DNA of 64,000 nucleotides from Flavobacteriales bacterium. GTDB taxonomy: Bacteria > Bacteroidota > Bacteroidia > Flavobacteriales_F > PHOS-HE28. Position numbers and translations under genes: made by a program. Of this stretch, positions 7,801-18,100 are shown piece after piece; positions within the stretch are counted from its first letter, which is position 1, and each line of letters starts with the position of its first letter. The notes below the pieces were generated by a model that made no database searches, was not told the origin of the DNA, and saw only the letters and a program-made list of their open reading frames with translations. The stretch is taken from NCBI GenBank assembly GCA_016713865.1, contig JADJOG010000005.1:1-64000 (forward strand). The letters run 5' to 3'.

Positions 7801-8409
7801 TCAGTGGTCGAAAGCCTTTACCCCGGCCTCAATCTGCACCTCCAAATGATTCTCCAGCGGCGGAATGGGGCACGAATACTTGCCTCCGTATGCGCAGTAA
7901 GGGTTGTAGGCCCGGTTGAAATCGAGCTCGACCACCTTGCCCAAGGGCGCCTGCAGGTCGATGTAACGGCCTCCGCCGTAGGACTCTTCGCCATTGGTGA
8001 GGTCGGTGAAGGGCACAAAGAGGTAGTCCTCGTAGCCGGGCTTCTTGGCCAGATCGATGTTGCGGAACACGGTGAGGCGTTCCTTCTTCCCGGCCACGGT
8101 GAAGCGCAGCTGGCCCACGGCCTGGTATTGCGGCAGGCGGTCGGTGGTGGTCTTCATGCCGAAAGGCTTGCCTGCCTTGGGCTTGAATGAGGCGACCACC
8201 TTGAATCGGGAATCAGGTCTGAAGCGCTCGAGTTCCGAAAAATGCGCACGGTCTTCAGGGAGCAGCGGCGAATGCTCGGCATCGCGGTAGTCGGCATTGA
8301 TGCGCCCCCAATACGCGCTCAAGCTATCGGCCCAGGCGCGCTCGTCGGTTTGGGCTGAAAGGCCGAGGCACATGACGGCCCCGAGCATGGCGGCGAGCAA
8401 TCGCATCAA
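7801..8409 (-). CDS. DUF1684 domain-containing exported protein
   Basis: A 202-residue protein with a signal peptide (MMRLLAAMLGAVMCLGLSAQ). The DUF1684 signature is well preserved: HSPLLPEDRAHF, FVPFTDLTNGEESYGGGRY, DFNRAYNPYCAYGGKYSCP and PPLENHLEVQIEAG. The family is widespread in Bacteroidota and of unknown biochemical function. The start codon overlaps the stop of the upstream lipoprotein gene by four bases (ATGA), so the two are one operon. The Cys and Asn residues of the NPYC and SCP motifs are the most conserved part of the family and are intact. Confidence 0.9.
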   Translation of the reverse strand: MMRLLAAMLGAVMCLGLSAQTDERAWADSLSAYWGRINADYRDAEHSPLLPEDRAHFSELERFRPDSRFKVVASFKPKAGKPFGMKTTTDRLPQYQAVGQLRFTVAGKKERLTVFRNIDLAKKPGYEDYLFVPFTDLTNGEESYGGGRYIDLQAPLGKVVELDFNRAYNPYCAYGGKYSCPIPPLENHLEVQIEAGVKAFDH

Positions 8410-8921
8410 ACCGGCTGCTTGGTGCGCACGCTGTTCATCATGTGCGTGGCATCGGCCTCGTTGAAGCGGCCGCGGTCATCGTCCTGCACCACGAAGGAGC
8501 GACCATCCACCTCAACAACTCGGTAGAAGTGGACGAACACGATGTCCTCGTCGGGGAAGGCGGATCGCCAAATGATGCGGTCGGGATGTTCCTCCACGAT
8601 GCTGTTGGTGCGCAGCTGGTCGCGGTTCAGATCGGCCTTCATGCGGGCAATGTCGCCGGGCTCTTCGGTGATGAGGATGCTGAAACGCTCGCCGGCCTGC
8701 ACGGAGAGATGGCCGAATTCCTCGTTCCAGCGAACGGTGGGGCTATCGACGCCCAGTGTGGCGGCATCGCCCAGCTCGATGGAGAAGGGGATGTCGTGGC
8801 CGGTGAGATCAACGGCGAGGCTCGTCACGGTTGGCGTCTGTTCCGAAGTGGCTTCCGCTGCGCCCCCGCCGTTGCATGCAGCAAGGAGCATTGCGAATGA
8901 GAAGAGGATGGTGGCACGCAT
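8406..8921 (-). CDS. Hypothetical lipoprotein
   Basis: A 171-residue protein with a lipoprotein signal (FAMLLAAC, lipidated Cys at residue 16) followed by a Gly/Ala/Thr-rich linker. The globular part contains GHDIPFSIELGDAATLG and then FVHFYRVVEVDGRSFVVQDD. I do not recognise the family. It is translationally coupled to the downstream DUF1684 gene through an ATGA overlap, so the two probably act together in the envelope. The start is supported by TACTTTCG ending four bases upstream. Confidence 0.75.
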   Translation of the reverse strand: MRATILFSFAMLLAACNGGGAAEATSEQTPTVTSLAVDLTGHDIPFSIELGDAATLGVDSPTVRWNEEFGHLSVQAGERFSILITEEPGDIARMKADLNRDQLRTNSIVEEHPDRIIWRSAFPDEDIVFVHFYRVVEVDGRSFVVQDDDRGRFNEADATHMMNSVRTKQPV

Positions 8922-8925
8922 GGCG

Positions 8926-8933
8926 CGAAAGTA
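8926..8933 (-). promoter_or_regulatory. -7-like promoter element upstream of the lipoprotein/DUF1684 operon
   Basis: TACTTTCG on the minus strand ends four bases before the ATG at 8921. Together with the galE copy it is an exact repeat of the same octamer close to a start codon. Confidence 0.45.
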
Positions 8934-8939
8934 AACGGC

Positions 8940-11900
8940 CTATTCGCCCACCTTCAGCCGTAGCCCTTCACTGTGCGAGCTGAACTCCGGCGCGTACATG
9001 CACATGGCGGTGGTGATGCCATTGCTGAACTCACCGGCGTGCGTCACCTTCAGCTCGTACTCGAACACGTAGGTGCCCGGCGCCACGCGGTCGAAGAAGA
9101 AGTGCATGGCCGCATCGCGGATGCTGCGGTAGTAGCCGAGGCCGCCTTTCCATTCGTAGCCGCTGAGTGCATCAACGGGCTCGAGGCCGGCGGCGCGCAG
9201 GTCCTTCAGGTGGATGTAGTCGAGCCAGCGGTCGGTGCGCAGCTCCACGCGCACGGTGAGACGGTCGCCGGGCTTCAGTGATCGGCCCTTGTCCAACTCG
9301 ATCAAGCGCGCGCCCGCATCGGTCTGCTCCTTCAGCATCACTTGCCTGCGGAGACTGAATGGCGACTCATGAGCCTTCACCTTGTCCATCTGCTCGAAGT
9401 ACTGCCAGTGCAGCGCGCCCCATTGCACACCGTCACTCGCGGTGGTCACGGTCACGCGGCCCATCGCGGGCTTCACGTCCTCGCCATTCCAACTGCGCTC
9501 GAAGTAGCCCGTGCCTGCTTCGCTCTTCGTTGGCTTCACCTCTTCGTTGCCCACCATGATCACGGGCGGCGACTTTGGCTCTAGCCAGTCGTCCCCAGTA
9601 AGCAAGAGCGCGTAGCAGGCATCGGCCGTGGCCTTCGTGGTCTTCCAGTCGGTGGTCTGCTTCAGCTTGAGCAGGTATTGCCGCAGCGCGTTCACCTTCT
9701 CCTTGTCGCGCGCAACCAGCTCGAAGGCCTCGATCATCAACGCGTGCATCTCGGTAGGGAACTCGTTCCAGCGGTAGCCCGCGCGGAAGTCCTTCCAATG
9801 CATGCCCAGCTCCTCGCTCATGGTGGCGCGCTGCGCGAGTGAAGTGGTGATCAATTGCGAGTCCTCTTCGTCCACCATGCGGTGGAGGATCATCGCGATC
9901 ATGGCCTGCTCCTGCAATCCGTAGCGCAGCCAGTTGCGGCGCGCGCGCTCCAGCATGAATTCCGCCGCGCTGCCCTTCTTGCGCTCCAGCGCATGCTGCG
10001 GGAAACAACTGCGCGCATAGAGGTAGTGGATGTCCTCCGCCGAAGGATCGGGCAGGCTGTCGGCCTTGGTGTCGCGCAATTGGCGTTTGTGCTCACGCTC
10101 CACTTCCTGATCGAGCCAGTCGATGGCGCGTGTGATCATGCGGCGCGCGTCGGTGTCCGGATCGAGGTCGAGCGCATCGAGCTGCTGCAAGTGCCCGAAG
10201 CCTGCCACGATGTGCTGCGTGATGTAGCGCGAGGGCAACATGCCGCTCCACCAGCCCCATCCGCCTTGCGGCAATTGCATCTCGCCGAGCTTCTTCTGCG
10301 ATGCGGCGTCCTCGCTGGCCATGCGGTGCAGGTCGAAGAAGAGCGCGATGCGCCGCTTGCGCTCGCCTTCATCCTTGGCGTTGAGCAGCCAGGGCGTCTC
10401 TTCGAGGACGATGCCCTTGAGCTCGGGGTTCTTCTCGAGGTTGCTGAGGAAGGCCGCCTCGTTCTCGGATCCGCTCGAACCGACAGCGGCCTTCTTGCTC
10501 CAAACCTCGAACACCTTCTTCACCTGCGGACGTTGCTTCACGATGTGCGCAGCGAGGGCGTTGGCATAGTACCGGCTGAAGGTCTGCTCGGCGCATTCGT
10601 GCGGGAACTCCATGAGGTAGGGCAACGCCTGCACGGCGTACCATGCGGGGTTGGGCGTGTACTCCAACTTCAAACTCTGATGCCTCAACGTCGATGACTG
10701 CGCATTCAACAGGCTCTTCAGCTCGAATGTCTTCGTGCCCGCCTTCGTCACGGCGATGGGCAGGCTCTCGGTAACGAGCACGCGATCGGTGAGGATGGGC
10801 AGGGGCCGCTCTTCGCCATCGCTGAGCGATCCGGCCGTTGCGGTGATGCGCACGGCAACGACATCCAACTTCTCCGGCACCGTAATGCTCCACGAGACCA
10901 CTGCACTGCTGCCCGGCGCAGCGGTGAATGCGCGCTCAGACTTCTTGAGGCCGAAGAATTCATTGACGGACTTGTTCGTTGTGGGATCGAAGAGCTCGAG
11001 GCGCGCGTTGCCCTTGAGCGTGCCGCCTTCGACCACATTCACCTTGGCGGTGAGCGTGATGCGGTCGCCTTGGCGCAGGAAGCGCGGCAGGTTGGGCACC
11101 ACCATCAGCGGCTTCTGCGTGATGGTGCTGCGCGTGAACTGCGCGGTCTTCAGGTCGGTGGTGTGCGCCAAGCCCATGAAACTCCAGCGCGTGAGCGCAT
11201 CGGGCATGGTGAAGCGCAGCACCACATTGCCGTCGCGGTCGGTGAGCAGGTCGGGGAAGAAGAAGGCGGTCTCGCGGAAATCAGTGCGGAGGGGGGAGGG
11301 AGCGGAAGCGGATGGCACGGCACTGAGCGCATTCCCATTCATCACCACCACTTCTTCCAGATGAGCGCCCGCCGCATCGGCGATGGTGACGGCGTACGTG
11401 CCATCCGCATCATTGTTGGCCTCATCCTTACGCATCACGACGCCCGGCATAGCCTGCAATTCGTATTCGGCATCGCCGGTTGCGGCATGGCCTCGTATCC
11501 CGGCACCACGATAACGGCCCCAGCCAACGCCCCACGAGTCGCTGACCAAATGCGGATACAGACGTGTGCTATCCGCCGCCCCACCATACGCCCTCGCCAT
11601 CTGCCTCGAACCCGCCGCACCAAATGGCAGCGCACGGCCCCAAGCCATGCGCTCCTGATTCGAGCCCCACACATTCATCCACCACTCCGGCATTGCGAAG
11701 TGATCGAGCGAGGCATCGTACATCGTGGCCAGCGCCTGTGCGGCCACTTGTTCCTTCTTCGGACCGGTGATCTTCAGGCGCCACTCCTCCTTCGCGCCGG
11801 GCATCAGCTTGTCGCGGAAGCTCATCCATTCCACCTTCAGCTGCTTGTTGGTCCATGGCACATCGATGCGCTGCGTTGAGAGGTGCTGCCTGCCACGCTC

Positions 11901-14900
11901 CACGCACACGAAATGCACCGAGAAGCCGCCGCGATCATCCTCCATCACCGGCAGCTCCACGCGTTGCTGGCCGCGCTTCAACTGGAACGGGCGAACCACG
12001 GCGATGCGGCCATCGCGCTCCACCTCCATGAGCACGCGGCATTCGGGCAGCGATGAACTCAGCAGCAGCACGGCCTTCTCTCCCGGCTCGCAGCGCTCCT
12101 TCAGCACTTGCACATGGAAGGCCTCGTTCTCGAAGCCCGTGTTCTGGATATCGGGATCGAAAAGCGTGAAGACCTTGCTGGCCTTCACCAGTTGTCCTGA
12201 AGGATCGAGCGCTTCCATCTCGATGATGTAGGTGCCCACTTCCCAGTCGCGGATGCCGCGCAGCGATGTGCGCTTGCCTAGCACCTTTACGGAATCGCGT
12301 CGCATCACTTCCGCGCCGCGCGCCCAGGTCTCGGGGTCGCGCTCGTTGTCGTATTGGTCGTGCGGGAAGCGCCGCGCGAATTCCTCCTTCACCATCACGA
12401 AACGATCGGGGCGGTCCGTAACGCGTTCACGTTTCACGCCACCGATGGGCATTGTGAGTTTCGTGACGTGCAAGTTGAAGGACGTGGGCTGTTCTTGTCC
12501 GTTCAGGTTCACCACGCGGATGAGCGCACTGTCGGCGGTGCTGCGGTCGATGGCGTTGTTGATGCCCAACTCCAGATCAATGCTGCGATAGCCCACGACA
12601 AGTGATGTGTTGGCATCATGTGTCTCACCCGTGATGTCGGTGACGTAGGCATTCACGGAATAACTGAAGCTTGGATCAGCGCCACGCGGGAATGCACGAT
12701 CCACCTCCGCTTTGAACTTCACGGTGAACTTGCCTTGCGCATCGCAGGTGGCCTCGCCGCTGGCGATCTCTGTGTTGCGGCCCCATGGCAATCCGCCCCA
12801 GCGCCAGCCGCACCACCACGGCATCATGGCGTTGCGCGAGACCGTGTACTTCATGGTGGCGCCATCGAGCGGCGCGCCCGCGTAGCTCTTCGCCACACCG
12901 CTAACCGTGGCCTCTTCGCCAAGCTTCGGCGTAGCACTCACAATATCGAAGACCACCTCGAAGGTGGGCCGCTTGTACTCTTCCACCCGAATGCCCTTCT
13001 CGCCATCATCGGCACCCAACGACCAATAACCCGTGAGCCTTCCCAGCGGAATAGTGAAGCGCCCGTGGAATGCGCCGAATCGATCGGTGGTCACGGTCAG
13101 GGTGTCCACTTCCTCGCCGTTGGCATCGCTCAACCATACCTCGGTCTCGTAATTGGGCAGCACCTCGGTGCGCCTACCGCGCTTCACGGTGACGATGCCC
13201 TTGAAGCGGATCTCCTGTCCCGGCCGGTATATCGCGCGGTCGGTGAAGAGGAAGGTGCGGATGCTATCGGGTTCATCGCGGAACCGCTCATAGGTGTAAT
13301 GGCCGCCGCTCGTGTATTGGTCATCGCCATGCTTCACGTGGAAACTGAGATTGCCGCGCTGCTGGCCCAGATTGAAGCGCACAGAGCCATCTTCAGCGGT
13401 CTGCGCGCTGCTGAGTTCCTTCTTCCGTTGCTGACCTGATTCCCATGATGCGATCATCGCGCGTACCGTGGCGCCTTCGATAGGCTTGCCGGTCGTTCGG
13501 TTCAACATGAGCAACTCATGCGCGATGCCATCATCGCGATGCACGAGTGCGAGATCGGTCACCTTCACCTCGCACCAGCTGATCTCGTCCTTGGCGAGTT
13601 GAAACGATGGCCCATTGGAGATGAGGATGGCGTATCGCCCCAGCGGCAAGGCATCGATGGCGATCTCCACCGCATGCTCGTTGAAGTCGCCATCGTCGGG
13701 CAGCTCGGTGCTCCACTCGGTGATGGCCTTCTGCTTCAGCAGCCACGCGTTGCGATCTGGTTCGTAGCGGTCATCGTTCTCGTCGCGCTCGGGGTCGCTC
13801 ACGATGCGCAGCCAGGCCTTGGTGCTGTTGCGGTACTTCACCAGTGCGAGGAAGTCCTTGCCGGGCGGCACCGCTTGCTCCGATGCGATGCTCAACGCCG
13901 GCTGCTGAACGCGGGAGAGCAATGCCGCAGCGTTCCTCGCTCCGAAGGTGTTCGGCCACTTGGCGATCGCGGCCTTGCACAACTCGATCGCGGTGCGTCG
14001 CTCCCACTTCCAATCCTCGCCACGCAAACGATCGTACTTGCTCGCCTGCTCTTCGTGCCAACGCGCGATGGCCACCATCACCTCGGCTTCGCAGGCATCT
14101 TCGGGTAAGCGCGTGCGCAGCAATTCCAGCGCGCCGAGGTAGAGGCTGTCCTTCTCCGGAAGCACGCTGCGCTCGCGGACGTAGGCCAAGCGCTGCAGCA
14201 CCACATCCACGTATGCATCCAGCTTGTCGGCGTTGATGTGCACGCGCTCCAGCCGCTGGTAGATGCGCATGCTCTGGAACTCCCACGCGGTGCTGTCGCG
14301 GTGCTCGAGCGGCCGGAAGAGGAAGGGCTCGAAGAGCTCGAAGTCCTTGGGATCGTTTAGCGTGAAGCGCCACGAAGGCTCGGCGAGGCGCGTCTCCGTG
14401 TTGCTGAAGATGCGCAGCGCGCGATGGGCCAGCACATCGTAGAGCGTTGGTCGCAGGTAGCGCGCGGCGCTATCGCCTACGAGCAATTCGCCCAACTCGC
14501 CCACAGGGATATTGCGCAGCTCACTGAAGGGCCCGAGCGATACGCGCGCCTCGCGAATCAAGCGCTCCACATAGCGGCTCTGCGTCCACGTTTCAGGATC
14601 GGCGGCATCGAAGGAGCCATCGAGCTCGGTGCGCTCCATGATCTGCCAACGGTTGTTCTGGTAGCGCCGCCACCAGCGATCCATGAGCGTGGTGCGCAGC
14701 AATTGCGACAAGGGCATGCTCGCTTCAGCCGCCCTTCGGTCCATCGCGTTAATGATGCTGTCCTGCTCGATGCCGGTGAGCTCTTGAAAACCTGCGCGGC
14801 GCATCCACGCCTTGAACTCGGTGCGCCAATCGCTCGTGGTTTGTGCTTCGTTGAGCAGCACGTCGGTGCGCTCCAGCGCCGTGGCGTATTGGCCGATGCC

Positions 14901-15032
14901 CGCGAGGGAATCGATGACGGCCCAACGCGGATCGGGCGTTGAGGCTAGAGGCTTCTTGCTTCGGCAGGCAGCGACGAGCGCGAGCAAGAAGATGGGCAGA
15001 AGGACACGGAGGATTCGGGGCACGGCGGTCAT
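8940..15032 (-). CDS. Alpha-2-macroglobulin family lipoprotein with thioester motif
   Basis: A 2030-residue envelope protein with a lipoprotein signal (ALVAAC, Cys23). An N-terminal extension of about 400 residues, largely helical, precedes the macroglobulin domains; IYRPGQEIRFKG and the following EVWLSDANGE mark the MG2 region. Later regions include the A2M domain proper (ETAFFFPDLLTDRDGNVVL) and the thioester domain with CAEQ (Cys1480-Gln1483), followed by the alpha/alpha toroid. Bacterial homologues trap proteases in the periplasm. The intact CxEQ implies a reactive thioester. In many proteobacteria the gene pairs with pbpC, but here the neighbours are a lipoprotein gene and a divergent AsmA-like gene. 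It is much longer than the roughly 1650-residue E. coli protein. Confidence 0.9.
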   Translation of the reverse strand: MTAVPRILRVLLPIFLLALVAACRSKKPLASTPDPRWAVIDSLAGIGQYATALERTDVLLNEAQTTSDWRTEFKAWMRRAGFQELTGIEQDSIINAMDRRAAEASMPLSQLLRTTLMDRWWRRYQNNRWQIMERTELDGSFDAADPETWTQSRYVERLIREARVSLGPFSELRNIPVGELGELLVGDSAARYLRPTLYDVLAHRALRIFSNTETRLAEPSWRFTLNDPKDFELFEPFLFRPLEHRDSTAWEFQSMRIYQRLERVHINADKLDAYVDVVLQRLAYVRERSVLPEKDSLYLGALELLRTRLPEDACEAEVMVAIARWHEEQASKYDRLRGEDWKWERRTAIELCKAAIAKWPNTFGARNAAALLSRVQQPALSIASEQAVPPGKDFLALVKYRNSTKAWLRIVSDPERDENDDRYEPDRNAWLLKQKAITEWSTELPDDGDFNEHAVEIAIDALPLGRYAILISNGPSFQLAKDEISWCEVKVTDLALVHRDDGIAHELLMLNRTTGKPIEGATVRAMIASWESGQQRKKELSSAQTAEDGSVRFNLGQQRGNLSFHVKHGDDQYTSGGHYTYERFRDEPDSIRTFLFTDRAIYRPGQEIRFKGIVTVKRGRRTEVLPNYETEVWLSDANGEEVDTLTVTTDRFGAFHGRFTIPLGRLTGYWSLGADDGEKGIRVEEYKRPTFEVVFDIVSATPKLGEEATVSGVAKSYAGAPLDGATMKYTVSRNAMMPWWCGWRWGGLPWGRNTEIASGEATCDAQGKFTVKFKAEVDRAFPRGADPSFSYSVNAYVTDITGETHDANTSLVVGYRSIDLELGINNAIDRSTADSALIRVVNLNGQEQPTSFNLHVTKLTMPIGGVKRERVTDRPDRFVMVKEEFARRFPHDQYDNERDPETWARGAEVMRRDSVKVLGKRTSLRGIRDWEVGTYIIEMEALDPSGQLVKASKVFTLFDPDIQNTGFENEAFHVQVLKERCEPGEKAVLLLSSSLPECRVLMEVERDGRIAVVRPFQLKRGQQRVELPVMEDDRGGFSVHFVCVERGRQHLSTQRIDVPWTNKQLKVEWMSFRDKLMPGAKEEWRLKITGPKKEQVAAQALATMYDASLDHFAMPEWWMNVWGSNQERMAWGRALPFGAAGSRQMARAYGGAADSTRLYPHLVSDSWGVGWGRYRGAGIRGHAATGDAEYELQAMPGVVMRKDEANNDADGTYAVTIADAAGAHLEEVVVMNGNALSAVPSASAPSPLRTDFRETAFFFPDLLTDRDGNVVLRFTMPDALTRWSFMGLAHTTDLKTAQFTRSTITQKPLMVVPNLPRFLRQGDRITLTAKVNVVEGGTLKGNARLELFDPTTNKSVNEFFGLKKSERAFTAAPGSSAVVSWSITVPEKLDVVAVRITATAGSLSDGEERPLPILTDRVLVTESLPIAVTKAGTKTFELKSLLNAQSSTLRHQSLKLEYTPNPAWYAVQALPYLMEFPHECAEQTFSRYYANALAAHIVKQRPQVKKVFEVWSKKAAVGSSGSENEAAFLSNLEKNPELKGIVLEETPWLLNAKDEGERKRRIALFFDLHRMASEDAASQKKLGEMQLPQGGWGWWSGMLPSRYITQHIVAGFGHLQQLDALDLDPDTDARRMITRAIDWLDQEVEREHKRQLRDTKADSLPDPSAEDIHYLYARSCFPQHALERKKGSAAEFMLERARRNWLRYGLQEQAMIAMILHRMVDEEDSQLITTSLAQRATMSEELGMHWKDFRAGYRWNEFPTEMHALMIEAFELVARDKEKVNALRQYLLKLKQTTDWKTTKATADACYALLLTGDDWLEPKSPPVIMVGNEEVKPTKSEAGTGYFERSWNGEDVKPAMGRVTVTTASDGVQWGALHWQYFEQMDKVKAHESPFSLRRQVMLKEQTDAGARLIELDKGRSLKPGDRLTVRVELRTDRWLDYIHLKDLRAAGLEPVDALSGYEWKGGLGYYRSIRDAAMHFFFDRVAPGTYVFEYELKVTHAGEFSNGITTAMCMYAPEFSSHSEGLRLKVGE

Positions 15033-15116
15033 GGTTCAGGAACGGGACAAAGCTGGTGTTCGCGCGGGGAATGACGCATGCTTATCGCGAGGATACCTTG
15101 GCAGCCACGATTGCAC

Positions 15117-18100
15117 ATGCATCGCCGCATCCTCAAATTCCTGCTTTGGTCGGCGCTTGCCGTGGTGCTGCTCTTCTGCGGCGTGCTGGTCGTGGCCTAC
15201 GCGAAGCAGCGCACGCTGGTGCAAATGGCGCTGGACGAGATCAACCGCGACATGGCGGGGCATATCAGCATCGGCGGCAGCCACATCGCGCCCTTCGAGG
15301 CCTTCCCGCTCATCTGCATCGACCTGGAGGATGTGCGCTTCCGTGCGACCGACGACACCACGCAGGCGCCCATCTACGCTTTCAAGGACCTCTACCTCTG
15401 CTTCCGCATCTGGGACCTGCTGCGCGGTTACATCGATGTGCGCAGCGTGCATGCCGATGGCGGCCACCTGGATCTGGTGCTGCACGAGGATGGCAGCTTG
15501 AACCTGCTGCTCGCGAAGCAATTCGCCACGGCGGATGAGGAGGATGATTCGGCACTGCACATCCACCTGCGCGACCTGCAAGTGCGCGACTTCACCTTCA
15601 CGCATCTGCAAGAGAGCACCGGGCAGAAGATCACCGCGCGCATCCACAGCCTGCAGGCCGACTTCCGCAGCATCGGCGACTCCATCGCGTCGGAGCTGAA
15701 GGCCGACATGCACCTCGACATCATCGGCAAGCGCGACACGAGCTTCTTCTACAACAAGCACATCGCGCTGGAGACGCACCTCGACTACGACATGGCCACG
15801 CAGGTGCTGCTGATGCCGCACGGCACCTTGAAATTGCAGGAGATCGAGTTCGCGGCGAAGGGGAGCATCGACATCAGCCAAGAGGTGGACCTTGACCTGC
15901 ACGTGCACGGCGAGAAGCCCGACTTCTCGCTGCTCATGGCCTTCGCACCCAACGAACTGGCGGATTTCCTCGGGCAGTTCAAGAACGCGGGGCAGATCGT
16001 CTTCGATGGCACGGTGAAGGGACGCAGCGCATTGGGCATGACGCCGCATGTGCATATCAGCTTCAGTTGCAGCGATGGGTGGTTCGAGAACACCGCCACC
16101 GGCAAACGCGTGGACGAGCTCGCCTTCAACGGCCACTTCACCAACAACGCCGACCCCACCTTGCAGCATGCCGAGTTCCATTTGCTCGACCTGAACCTGC
16201 GGCCGGGCAGCGGCGTGTTCAGCGGCGATTTCGTCGTAATCGATTTCGTGGACCCCTTCGTCGATGTTGACCTGCATTGCGATCTCGACCTCGACTTCGT
16301 GGGGAAATTCCTGAACGTGGAAGTGCTGAACGAGCTGGGCGGCCGCATCGAAGTGGAGATGAAGCTCACCGAGCTGATCGACATCGCGGCACCGGAGCGC
16401 AACCTCGCGCGCCTGAAGCAGGGCGTTGACAGCGAATTGCGCGTGAGCGACCTGCATGTGCGCATCCCCGGCCATCCGCATGCGATCGACGACCTCGACA
16501 TACACGCGCAGATGCGCAAGGGCTTCGTGGAGATCGACACCTTCAGCCTGCGCATGGCCACCAGTGATCTGCGGCTACGCGGCAGCATCAGCGACCTGCC
16601 CGCGATCTTCCACCACCACGCCAAGCCGATCGAACTGAAGCTCGACATCGACAGCCGGTCGCTCAAGCTGGCCGAGCTGCTCGCGCACGACACCGCATTG
16701 GCGCGCACGCAGAACGAGGAGTTCAGCAACCTGAACGGGCGCATGCGCTTCGTGACCACCGTCGATGGCCTGCTCGACCACAAGCCGCTGCCCATCGGCG
16801 AGTTCTTCATCGACGACCTCAGCGTGAAGGCGAAGCACTACCCGCACGCGCTGCACGATGGGCATGCCGACATCATCATCACCGATAAGAGCCTTCGCAT
16901 CAAGGACCTCACTGCCGTGGTGGATGCAAGCGACCTGCATCTGAACGGCACCGTGGAGAACCACGCGCTCTGGTTCAGCGAGCGCAAGCATGGCGAGACG
17001 CATGTGGCCATCGACTTCCGCAGCGACCAGTTGATCCTGCACGACCTGCTCACCTACCAGGGCGAGAACTACCTGCCGCCGGAATACCGCGACGAGGTGC
17101 TGCGCGAGGCGCGCTTCCATGCTGATGCCGACCTGCGATTCACCGATAACCGCTTCCGTTTCGCCGACATGCGCCTGAGCAAGCTCACCGGCCGCATGAA
17201 GGTGCATCCGCTGAAGCTCGAGGACTTCAAAGGCCACCTGCATGTTGAGGATGCCAAGCTCACCATCGACGGCTTCAGCGGGCGCATGGGCCGCACCGAC
17301 CTCGCCGGCGACCTGCGCCTCTTCCTCGGCGATAGCACCGCCAAACGGCCTTGGCCCGACCGGCTCGCGCTGCGATCGAGCTTCATCGACCTGGATGCGC
17401 TGATGAACTACGCACCCGAGAAGGAAGTGAATCACGACAGCGTGTTCAATATCTTCTCGCTGCCCTTCCCCGATATGGAGCTGCGCGCCGACATCGCTGC
17501 GCTCAAGTACCACCGCTACGAACTGAAAGACTTCCGCACGGTGCTGCACCTGAAGCCCGATCACACCCTGAAGGTGGACACGCTGAGCGTCGGCATCGCC
17601 AAGGGCAGCATCGGTCTGAGCGGGAAATTCACGGCGAAGGACCCCTACGACATCCGCTTCACGAGCACGGTCACCGCGCGCGACATCGACCTCGATGCGC
17701 TCATGATCAAGTTCGACAACTTCGGGCAGGACGTGCTGCTGAACAAGAACCTGCACGGGCGCGTGAGCGGAACCGTGAAGAGCACCTGGCCCATGCACGC
17801 CGACCTCACGCCGATCATGGAGAAGGGCGAAGCGCAACTCGAAATCGAAGTGGTGGACGGCAGCCTCGTGCAATTCGCGCCCATGCACGCCATGGCCGAC
17901 TTCTTCGCCGACAAGAACCTGGACCTCGTGCGCTTCGATACGCTGCGCAACACGCTTCGCCTGAAGGATGGCGTGCTCGACATCCCCGCGATGAACCTGA
18001 ACAGCTCATTGGGCTTCATCGAGCTCAGCGGCAAGCAGAGCCTCGACCTGAAGATGGAGTACTACATGCGCATCCCTTGGTCACTGGTGTCGCAAGCGGC

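Noticed and set aside
15036..17888. Long minus-strand frames opposite the AsmA-like gene
   Set aside because: The AsmA-like frame has a membrane anchor and conserved architecture. The opposite frames have no recognisable domain and biased composition.
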